DNA of 64,000 bases from assembly GCA_035236585.1 (NCBI GenBank), contig CP141139.1, positions 21,220,990 to 21,284,989 of the forward strand, given 5' to 3'. This DNA comes from Warburgia ugandensis (lineage: Eukaryota > Streptophyta > Magnoliopsida > Canellales > Canellaceae). How positions within the stretch are numbered: position 1 is the first letter of the stretch; each line of letters opens with the position of its first letter. Below the pieces are notes generated by a model, which did no database searches, was not told where the DNA came from, and saw only the letters and a program-made list of their open reading frames with translations. The position numbers and the translations under genes were made by a program. Shown piece after piece: positions 54,037 to 64,000 of the stretch.

Positions 54037-54796
54037 CAAAACTTCTTAAAAAGTTTAGGCACTGTATTTGGGAACATCCCATTACTTGTAGTTATTTTAC
54101 TTTATGCCTGGGGTACTTCCATGGACATGTGATCCTCCATAAGAAAAACAATAAGAAGAAAAGAAAAAGCTTTGTAAGGACATCAATCTACAGTGAGGCA
54201 GGTAGATCTGATCGTCTGAGTTTTAGATTATTTGAAAATTTCGTAAACATGAATTTGAATCTGGTTTTAATGGATGAATGAATGTATTGTGCTTAAAAGA
54301 ATAGTTATTCTGACAAGCGTCACCAGGACGCACTGCCCAATTGCATCCTTATGTGTCCTAGGATTCGAGATGCACCCATGTGTGTAACAATGCATAACAG
54401 TGCTCAAAAGTGCCTAATAGTAAAATTTGATCGGACAGTCACCGTAGAACGGCAGACGTCATTTTTCGACATTAATTTTACCAACCAAATGATGTTGGAA
54501 TTTGTCTATTTTTGAACCATTTTTCTCCCCTTGAGATTGTGAACAAGATGAACAGCTTAGATTTTTAAAATTCATTTTCTATAGACCGTCCATCACCGTA
54601 CATTCTTCTCGTTGTTATTTGCAAATTTACCTACGCAATTGACATCTGATCAAAAATATTTTTCATGGATTTGATCTTGTTACCTCTTTGGAGATAACGA
54701 ATGGCTTGGATCTTTGTTGCAAGGTATCGCACTCTCCAAATCAACTCCTCTCCCTTTCTTCCTCTTCCTTCTTCATCTTCTTCTCTTTCTTCATCG

Positions 54797-54841
<45 letters not shown>

Positions 54842-57199
54842 TTTAGGTAATAGACCATATGGTCTGTCTTGATTTTTCCCTAAGAGAGGGGTGGGGTGCC
54901 AATATCAAAATGGCACCCCCTTTACAAGTAATAATTTTTACTTTTTCTTTAATTCATTATTTAAAATTTTAACCTTTTGTAATTTGTTTTAAATAAATGA
55001 TTGTGTTCCCTACATGATAGTGAGTGCATGGCCCACTTGGGTTCTTTAAATTTTGCGTTGGTCTTACATGGTAAAATTACAAAAATACCCTTTAAAGTAC
55101 CCAAACATTGTGCCAAGGATCACGTAATGGTTTCAAAAGATTAGACATTGCTCTCAAAAACATCATCTGACATTTTTCCTATGAACTTCCAAGGACATTT
55201 ATTGTTTCAATCACGTGCCATGGGATTTCACATCATTTAATCGGCCCATACATTGTGCCTAGCATCATTCAACTTCCAAGGGCATATTGTCTTGACCCTG
55301 TGACTTGGGCATTTAAGTTGCCTGAACATAGGGTCAAGGCTCATCCAACAACTAGAAAAGAGTAGACATTATGTTATGGAACATCTCGAGACTCGAAGTG
55401 AATTGACTTTGTGCATAGGATCTTCCAAGGACATGTATTGTTTTGACAATGTGCCTTGGGACTTCTGATCATTTAAATTACCTGCACATTATGCCAAGGA
55501 GCACCCAACTTCTTAAGAAGCTCGGACAATGTGGTTGGGAACGTCCAGGCACTCGAAGTGATTTGACATTGTGTCTTGAGGACTTCTACGAACATGTTAG
55601 ACATGATGTTTGAAAACATCCTAGGCCTCAAAGTAATTTGACTTTGTGCCTAGGGACTTAAAGGGCATGTAATGTTTTGACATTGTCCCATGCTACTTCT
55701 CAGGTCATAATGTGCTAGTACATTGTACCAAAGATCATCCAATAGCTTTAAAAATTTTGCTGTTGTGTTTGGACATTCCGATTTTATTTTGTTGTGCCTA
55801 AGGACTTCGATGGACATGTAATGTTTTGACATGGCACCATGGGTCTTCGCAGTGCTTCAGTTGCTCAAACAATGAGCCAAAAGCATCATCCAATAGCTTG
55901 AAAATTTAAGAAGATGTGTTTGGTAACATACCAGGACTCTTGAAGTGATTTGACTTTGTGCCTAAGGACTTCGTTGGACATGTTAATGTTTTGACATTGC
56001 GCCATGGTTTGGCCTAGACATTGTGCCCAACACTTAAAGGGTCCAACATTGTGCAAAAAGGATCATCAAATGGCTTGAAATGTTTAGATGATGTGTTGGG
56101 AGACTTGAAGTGATTTGAGTTTGTGCATAGGGACTTTCAAAGACATGTAATGTATTTGAACATGCTTGGACACTGTGCCAAGGATTATACAATAGTTTGA
56201 AAAGTTTAACCGTTGTGTTCGAGAACATTCTTACATTTGGAGTGAGTTGAATTAGTGCCGAAGGATTTCCATGGACATGTAATGTTCTTGTAATTTTCCT
56301 TTGAGCTTCCCAAGTGTAACACATGTGCTCGAGAGCGTGCCAAGGATCATGAGCTTGAATAATTAGGAAGTTTTGTTTGGGAACTTTCCAGAACACTAAT
56401 TGATTTGACTCCGTGCTTAAGTATGCATTGTTTTGACATTGTGCTTTGTGAGTTTTGAAGTGCTTAAAGTGCTCAAACAATGAGCCAAAAGGATCATCCA
56501 ATGGCTTCAAAAGTTAAGAGGATGTGTTTGGTAACATCCCAGGACTCTTGAAGTGATTTGACTTTGTGCCTAAGGACTTCGTTGGACATGTTAATATTTT
56601 GACATTGTGCCATGGTTTGGTCCAGACATTGTGCCCAGCACTTAAAGGGTCCAACGTTGTGCAAAATGGATCATCAAATGGCTTGAAAGGTTTAGATGAT
56701 CTGTTTGGGAAAATCCCAGGACTCGAAGTGTTTTGAGTTTGTGCCTGGGGACTTTAAGGGACATATAATGTATTTGACAATGTATCTTGGACTTCCCACC
56801 ATTTAAGTTGCCCAGACATTGTGCCAAGGATCATCCAATAGCTTGAAATGAATATTCGGGAACATCCTAGGACTCCAAGTGATTTGACTCTGTGTTTACG
56901 AACTTCGAAGGACATATGTGTTGTTTAGACAATGTGCCTTGAGTCTTCGTGTCATATAAACTGCTTACACATTGTGCCAAGGACCATCAAGTTTCTTAAC
57001 AAGTTGGACATTGCGTTTGGGAACATCCCATTACCCAAATTGATTTTACTTTGTGCCTAGGGTACTTCCATGGACATGTTATCTTGTATCAGTTTTGCCT
57101 TGTTGTACCATTTAAGTTGTGTCTAGGAACATCCAAGGACATGTATTTATGTGATAGTATGCCTTGGGCTTAACAACATTTAAATTGAAGACATTGTGC
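54037..57199 (-). repeat. Block B unit R8 (3163 bp)
   Basis: Complete. (TC)18 at 54801-54836. A 14-bp deletion near 55779 removes aggactttcgaagt. Near 55296 it reads gaccctgtg for gacactgtg, and at its end attgaagacattg. Confidence 0.95.
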
Positions 57200-57959
57200 C
57201 AAAACTTCTTAAAAAGTTTAGGCACCGTATTTGGGAACATCCCATTACTTGTAGTTATTTTACTTTATGCCTGGGGTACTTCCATGGACATGTGATCCTC
57301 CATAAGAAAAACAATAAGAAGAAAAGAAAAAGCTTTGTAAGGACATCAATCTACAGTGAGGCAGGTAGATCTGATCGTCTGAGTTTTAGATTATTTGAAA
57401 ATTTCGTAAACATGAATTTGAATCTGGTTTTAATGGATGAATGAATGTATTGTGCTTAAAAGAATAGTTATTCTGACAAGCGTCACCAGCACGCACTGCC
57501 CAATTGCATCCTTATGTGTCCTAGGATTCGAGATGCACCCATGTGTGTAACAATGCATAACAGTGCTCAAAAGTGCCTAATAGTAAAATTTGATCGGACA
57601 GTCACCGTAGAACGGCAGACGTCATTTTTCGACATTAATTTTACCAACCAAATGATGTTGGAATTTGTCTATTTTTGAACCATTTTTCTCCCCTTGAGAT
57701 TGTGAACAAGATGAACAGCTTAGATTTTTAAAATTCATTTTCTATAGACCGTCCATCACCGTACATTCTTCTCGTTGTTATTTGCAAATTTACCTACGCA
57801 ATTGACATCTGATCAAAAATATTTTTCATGGATTTGATCTTGTTACCTCTTTGGAGATAACGAATGGCTTGGATCTTTGTTGCAAGGTATCGCACTCTCC
57901 AAATCAACTCCTCTCCCTTTCTTCCTCTTCCTTCTTCATCTTCTTCTCTTTCTTCATCG

Positions 57960-58000
<41 letters not shown>

Positions 58001-60373
58001 TTTAGGTAATAGACCATATGGTCTGTCTTGATTTTTCCCTAAGAGAGGGGTGGGGTGCCAATATCAAAATGGCACCCCCATTACAAGTAATAATTTTTAC
58101 TTTTTCTTTAATTCATTATTTAAAATTTTAACCTTTTGTAATTTGTTTTAAATAAATGATTGTGTTCCCTACATGATAGTGAGTGCATGGCCCACTTGGG
58201 TTCTTTAAATTTTGCGTTGGTCTTACATGGTAAAATTACAAAAATACCCTTTAAAGTACCCAAACATTGTGCCAAGGATCACGTAATGGTTTCAAAAGAT
58301 TAGACATTGCTCTCAAAAACATCATCTGACATTTTTCCTATGAACTTCCAAGGACATTTATTGTTTCAATCACGTGCCATGGGATTTCACATCATTTAAT
58401 CGGCCCATACATTGTGCCTAGCATCATTCAACTTCCAAGGGCATATTGTCTTGACACTGTGACTTGGGCATTTAAGTTGCCTGAACATAGGGTCAAGGCT
58501 CATCCAACAACTAGAAAAGAGTAGACATTATGTTATGGAACATCTCGAGACTCGAAGTGAATTGACTTTGTGCATAGGATCTTCCAAGGACATGTATTGT
58601 TTTGACAATGTGCCTTGGGACTTCTGATCATTTAAATTACCTGCACATTATGCCAAGGAGCACCCAACTTCTTAAAAAGCTCAGACAATGTGGTTGGGAA
58701 CGTCCAGGCACTCGAAGTGATTTGACATTGTGTCTTGAGGACTTCTACGAACATGTTAGACATGATGTTTGAAAACATCCTAGGCCTCAAAGTAATTTGA
58801 CTTTGTGCCTAGGGACTTAAAGGGCATGTAATGTTTTGACATTGTCCCATGCTACTTCTCAGGTCATAATGTGCTAGTACATTGTACCAAAGATCATCCA
58901 ATAGCTTTAAAAATTTTGCTGTTGTGTTTGGACATTCCAGGACTTTCGAAGTGATTTTATTTTGTTGTGCCTAAGGACTTCGATGGACATGTAATGTTTT
59001 GACATGGCACCATGGGTCTTCGCAGTGCTTCAGTTGCTCAAACAATGAGCCAAAAGCATCATCCAATAGCTTGAAAATTTAAGAAGATGTGTTTGGTAAC
59101 ATACCAGGACTCTTGAAGTGATTTGACTTTGTGCCTAAGGACTTCGTTGGACATGTTAATGTTTTGACATTGCGCCATGGTTTGGCCTAGACATTGTGCC
59201 CAACACTTAAAGGGTCCAACATTGTGCAAAAAGGATCATCAAATGGCTTGAAATGTTTAGATGATGTGTTGGGAGACTTGAAGTGATTTGAGTTTGTGCC
59301 TGGGGACTTTCAAAGACATGTAATGTATTTGAACATGCTTGGACACTGTGCCAAGGATTATACAATAGTTTGAAAAGTTTAACCGTTGTGTTCGAGAACA
59401 TTCTTACATTTGGAGTGAGTTGAATTAGTGCCGAAGGATTTCCATGGACATGTAATGTTCTTGTAATTTTCCTTTGAGCTTCCCAAGTGTAACACATGTG
59501 CTCTGAGAGCGTGCCAAGGATCATGAGCTTGAATAATTAGGAAGTTTTGTTTGGGAACTTTCCAGAACACTAATTGATTTGACTCCGTGCTTAAGTATGC
59601 ATTGTTTTGACATTGTGCTTTGTGAGTTTTGAAGTGCTTAAAGTGCTCAAACAATGAGCCAAAAGGATCATCCAATGGCTTCAAAAGTTAAGAGGATGTG
59701 TTTGGTAACATCCCAGGACTCTTGAAGTGATTTGACTTTGTGCCTAAGGACTTCGTTGGACATGTTAATATTTTGACATTGTGCCATGGTTTGGTCCAGA
59801 CATTGTGCCCAGCACTTAAAGGGTCCAACGTTGTGCAAAAAGGATCATCAAATGGCTTGAAAGGTTTAGATGATCTGTTTGGGAAAATCCCAGGACTCGA
59901 AGTGTTTTGAGTTTGTGCCTGGGGACTTTAAGGGACATATAATGTATTTGACAATGTATCTTGGACTTCCCACCATTTAAGTTGCCCAGACATTGTGCCA
60001 AGGATCATCCAATAGCTTGAAATGAATATTCGGGAACATCCTAGGACTCCAAGTGATTTGACTCTGTGTTTACGAACTTCGAAGGACATATGTGTTGTTT
60101 AGACAATGTGCCTTGAGTCTTCGTGTCATATAAACTGCTTACACATTGTGCCAAGGACCATCAAGTTTCTTAACAAGTTGGACATTGCGTTTGGGAACAT
60201 CCCATTACCCAAATTGATTTTACTTTGTGCCTAGGGTACTTCCATGGACATGTTATCTTGTATCAGTTTTGCCTTGTTGTACCATTTAAGTTGTGTCTAG
60301 GAACATCCAAGGACATGTATTTATGTGATAGTATGCCTTGGGCTTAACAACATTTAAATTGCAGACATTGTGC
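57200..60373 (-). repeat. Block B unit R9 (3174 bp)
   Basis: Complete. (TC)16 at 57964-57995. It has ggcaccgta near 57222, caccagcacgc near 57486 and a C to A change after the hairpin near 58080. Confidence 0.95.
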
Positions 60374-61133
60374 CAAAACTTCTTAATAAGTTTAGGCACT
60401 GTATTTGGGAACATCCCATTACTTGTAGTTATTTTACTTTATGCCTGGGGTACTTCCATGGACATGTGATCCTCCATAAGAAAAACAATAAGAAGAAAAG
60501 AAAAAGCTTTGTAAGGACATCAATCTACGGTGAGGCAGGTAGATCTGATCGTCTGAGTTTTAGATTATTTGAAAATTTCGTAAACATGAATTTGAATCTG
60601 GTTTTAATGGATGAATGAATGTATTGTGCTTAAAAGAATAGTTATTCTGACAAGCGTCACCAGGACGCACTGCCCAATTGCATCCTTATGTGTCCTAGGA
60701 TTCGAGATGCACCCATGTGTGTAACAATGCATAACAGTGCTCAAAAGTGCCTAATAGTAAAATTTGATCGGACAGTCACCGTAGAACGGCAGACGTCATT
60801 TTTCGACATTAATTTTACCAACCAAATGATGTTGGAATTTGTCTATTTTTGAACCATTTTTCTCCCCTTGAGATTGTGAACAAGATGAACAGCTTAGATT
60901 TTTAAAATTCATTTTCTATAGACCGTCCATCACCGTACATTCTTCTCGTTGTTATTTGCAAATTTACCTACGCAATTGACATCTGATCAAAAATATTTTT
61001 CATGGATTTGATCTTGTTACCTCTTTGGAGATAACGAATGGCTTGGATCTTTGTTGCAAGGTATCGCACTCTCCAAATCAACTCCTCTCCCTTTCTTCCT
61101 CTTCCTTCTTCATCTTCTTCTCTTTCTTCATCG

Positions 61134-61172
<39 letters not shown>

Positions 61173-63650
61173 TTTAGGTAATAGACCATATGGTCTGTCT
61201 TGATTTTTCCCTAAGAGAGGGGTGGGGTGCCAATATCAAAATGGCACCCCTTTACAAGTAATAATTTTTACTTTTTCTTTAATTCATTATTTAAAATTTT
61301 AACCTTTTGTAATTTGTTTTAAATAAATGATTGTGTTCCCTACATGATAGTGAGTGCATGGCCCACTTGGGTTCTTTAAATTTTGCGTTGGTCTTACATG
61401 GTAAAATTACAAAAATACCCTTTAAAGTACCCAAACATTGTGCCAAGGATCACGTAATGGTTTCAAAAGATTAGACATTGCTCTCAAAAACATCATCTGA
61501 CATTTTTCCTATGAACTTCCAAGGACATTTATTGTTTCAATCACGTGCCATGGGATTTCACATCATTTAATCGGCCCATACATTGTGCCTAGCATCATTC
61601 AACTTCCAAGGGCATATTGTCTTGACACTGTGACTTGGGCATTTAAGTTGCCTGAACATAGGGTCAAGGCTCATCCAACAACTAGAAAAGAGTAGACATT
61701 ATGTTATGGAACATCTCGAGACTCGAAGTGAATTGACTTTGTGCATAGGATCTTCCAAGGACATGTATTGTTTTGACAATGTGCCTTGGGACTTCTGATC
61801 ATTTAAATTACCTGCACATTATGCCAAGGAGCACCCAACTTCTTAAAAAGCTCAGACAATGTGGTTGGGAACGTCCAGGCACTCGAAGTGATTTGACATT
61901 GTGTCTTGAGGACTTCTACGAACATGTTAGACATGATGTTTGAAAACATCCTAGGCCTCAAAGTAATTTGACTTTGTGCCTAGGGACTTAAAGGGCATGT
62001 AATGTTTTGACATTGTCCCATGCTACTTCTCAGGTCATAATGTGCTAGTACATTGTACCAAAGATCATCCAATAGCTTTAAAAATTTTGCTGTTGTGTTT
62101 GGACATTCCAGAACCTTCGAAGTGATTTTATTTTGTTGTGCCTAAGGACTTCGATGGACATGTAATGTTTTGACATGGCACCATGGGTCTTCGCAGTGCT
62201 TCAGTTGCTCAAACAATGAGCCAAAAGCATCATCCAATAGCTTGAAAATTTAAGAAGATGTGTTTGGTAACATACCAGGACTCTTGAAGTGATTTGACTT
62301 TGTGCCTAAGGACTTCGTTGGACATGTTAATGTTTTGACATTGCGCCATGGTTTGGCCTAGACATTGTGCCCAACACTTAAAGGGTCCAACATTGTGCAA
62401 AAAGGATCATCAAATGGCTTGAAATGTTTAGATGATGTGTTGGGAGACTTGAAGTGATTTGAGTTTGTGCTTGGGGACTTTCAAAGACATGTAATGTATT
62501 TGAACATGCTTGGACACTGTGCCAAGGATTATACAATAGTTTGAAAAGTTTAACCGTTGTGTTCGAGAACATTCTTACATTTGGAGTGAGTTGAATTAGT
62601 GCCGAAGGATTTCCATGGACATGTAATGTTCTTGTAATTTTCCTTTGAGCTTCCCAAGTGTAACACATGTGCTCTGAGAGCGTGCCAAGGATCATGAGCT
62701 TGAATAATTAGGAAGTTTTGTTTGGGAACTTTCCAGAACACTAATTGATTTGACTCCGTGCTTAAGTATGCATTGTTTTGACATTGTGCTTTGTGAGTTT
62801 TGAAGTGCTTAAAGTGCTCAAACAATGAGCCAAAAGGATCATCCAATGGCTTCAAAAGTTAAGAGGATGTGTTTGGTAACATCCCAGGACTCTTGAAGTG
62901 ATTTGACTTTGTGCCTAAGGACTTCGTTGGACATGTTAATATTTTGACATTGTGCCATGGTTTGGTCCAGACATTGTGCCCAGCACTTAAAGGGTCCAAC
63001 GTTGTGCAAAAAGGATCATCAAATGGCTTGAAAGGTTTAGATGATCTGTTTGGGAAAATCCCAGGACTCGAAGTGTTTTGAGTTTGTGCCTGGGGACTTT
63101 AAGGGACATATAATGTATTTGACAATGTATCTTGGACTTCCCACCATTTAAGTTGCCCAGACATTGTGCCAAGGATCATCCAATAGCTTGAAATGATTAG
63201 GCATTATATTCGGGAACATCCTAGGACTCCAAGTGATTTGACTCTGTCTTTACGAACTTCGAAGGACATATGTGTTGTTTAGACAATGTGCCTTGAGTCT
63301 TCGTGTCATATAAACTGCTTACACATTGTGCCAAGGACCATCAAGTTTCTTAACAAGTTGGACATTGCGTTTGGGAACATCCCATTACCCGAATTGATTT
63401 TACTTTGTGCCTAGGGTACTTCCATGGACATGTAATCTTGTAACAGTTTTGCCTTGTTGTACCATTTAAGTTGTGTCTAGGAACATTGTGCCAAGGATCA
63501 TGCAACGTCCTAAAAAGATTAGCTGTTGTGTTTGGAGACATCCTAGGATTTGTAGTAATTTGGCTTCGTGTCTAGGAACTTCCGAGGACATATATTTATG
63601 TGATAGTGTGCCTTGGGGCTTCGCAACATTTAAATTGCTAGACATTGTGC
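60374..63650 (-). repeat. Block B unit R10, long divergent copy (3277 bp)
   Basis: The left part is ordinary, with (TC)15 at 61138-61167 and a shortened hairpin near 61240. From about 63189 it differs. It keeps the 9 bp (ttaggcatt) lost in R0-R9, has gtctttacg and cccgaattg like block A, and holds an extra 95 bp at 63473-63567. That extra segment lies between two copies of gtgtctaggaac, and all other units have just one copy there. It is probably an older form of the unit at the array edge. Confidence 0.93.
63473..63579 (-). repeat. Extra part-monomer between 12-bp direct repeats
   Basis: gtgtctaggaac occurs at 63473-63484 and again at 63568-63579. The sequence between them is typical monomer sequence (attgtgccaaggatcatg, ttgtgtttgg, tcctaggatttg). 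Ordinary units have one copy of the 12-mer and lack the 95 bp, exactly as expected from recombination between the two direct repeats. Confidence 0.85.
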
Positions 63651-64000
63651 CAAAACTTCTTAAAATGTTTAGGCACTGTATTTGGGAACATCCCATTATT
63701 TGTAGTTATTTTACATTATGCCTAGGGTACTTCCATGGACATGTGATCCTCCAAAAGAAAAACAATAAGAAGTAAGAGGAGAAATGAAAAAAAAAAAAAA
63801 AAAAAAGCATCGGAAGGACATCAATCTACAGTGAGGTAGGCAGATCTGATTGTTTGATTTTTAGAATATTTGAAAAATTCGTAAACATGAATTTGAATCT
63901 GGTTTAAATGCATGAATGAATGTATTCCTTGTATTTGTGCTCGTCGAAACAGTTATTCTGACAAGCGTCACTAGGATGCACTGCCCAATTGATTCCTTGT
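63651..64000 (-). repeat. Block B unit R11, degenerate and cut by the window
   Basis: Matches the right-end part of the unit with many private changes: an A run of about 22 at 63785-63806, gcatcggaagg for gctttgtaagg, gattgtttg for gatcgtctg, and an insertion near 63928. This level of divergence contrasts with the near-identity of R1-R9 and suggests the edge of the homogenised array. Confidence 0.88.

Larger units (their letters stand above)
28998..64000 (-). repeat. Satellite block B: about 11 inverted copies of the 3.17 kb unit
   Basis: Reverse complement of block A's unit, head to tail. Unit ends (gcagacattgtgc or a variant) fall at 31848, 35018, 38184, 41346, 44517, 47697, 50867, 54036, 57199, 60373 and 63650. 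Ordinary lengths are 3162-3180 bp. Its copies share differences from block A: gctttgtaagg for gctttggaagg, gtttaaccgttg for gtttaaccattg, cagacgtcat for cagatgtcat, and, in all but the last copies, a 9-bp deletion next to atattcggg. It continues past the window edge in degenerate form. Confidence 0.97.

Noticed and set aside
382..63172. Recurring small reading frames of 60-158 codons in every unit (MAQC..., MKPLDDPFG..., MILGTLSEH..., MPKLLKKF..., MMRERERE...)
   Set aside because: They recur only because the DNA is copied. They overlap each other, run through diverged 160-bp monomers, join or split with single-base indels and show no known domain. The RERE run is just the (GA)n tract read as protein.

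Overview
The window looks like plant nuclear heterochromatin. It is AT-rich, has no intact gene, carries long (GA)n and (CA)n microsatellites and a decayed Ty1/copia reverse transcriptase, and is dominated by a satellite with a very long unit. The plant lineage cannot be named from the sequence. No RNA gene, CRISPR array, rRNA or telomere repeat was seen. LAYOUT: (1) Positions 1-16703 are block A: five complete and one partial copy of a 3.15-3.18 kb tandem repeat, taken here as forward. (2) 16704-17203 is a run of exactly 500 N, an assembly gap. (3) 17204-28997 is a non-satellite spacer of about 11.8 kb. It starts inside a Ty1/copia RT relic, then holds several unrelated short tandem duplications (about 62 bp, 438 bp, 48 bp and 60-90 bp periods), a (CA)32 tract and two patches of decayed coding sequence. 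(4) 28998-64000 is block B: the same 3.17 kb repeat in opposite orientation, made of one copy truncated at the spacer, nine ordinary copies, one longer divergent copy and a degenerate partial copy at the right end. THE REPEAT UNIT: about 2.1 kb plus roughly 100 bp at the end are diverged monomers of about 160 bp. Each runs through variants of 'ccttggcacaatgt', 'acatgtcc', 'ggcacaaagtcaaatcact' and 'gatgttcccaaacac'. The other 0.93 kb is non-monomeric and carries a 9-bp-stem hairpin, a 14-bp palindrome and a (GA)n tract. Inside the monomer part, a segment of about 240 bp is duplicated at a 609-bp offset, so there are at least three nested levels (160 bp, 609 bp, 3.17 kb). INTERPRETATION: nothing here acts together as a pathway; the content is repeat evolution. 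Blocks A and B differ by fixed sites, and the divergent copy near 63.2-63.7 kb keeps block A-like or older states, so each block seems to have homogenised separately. The oddest signal is that variation among the near-identical copies is concentrated at C-N-G trinucleotides (CAG/CTG and interchanges with CCG/CGG). This suggests either hypermutable CHG-methylated sites or systematic base-calling error at methylated CHG. The inverted arrangement is only as reliable as the scaffold join across the 500-N gap.
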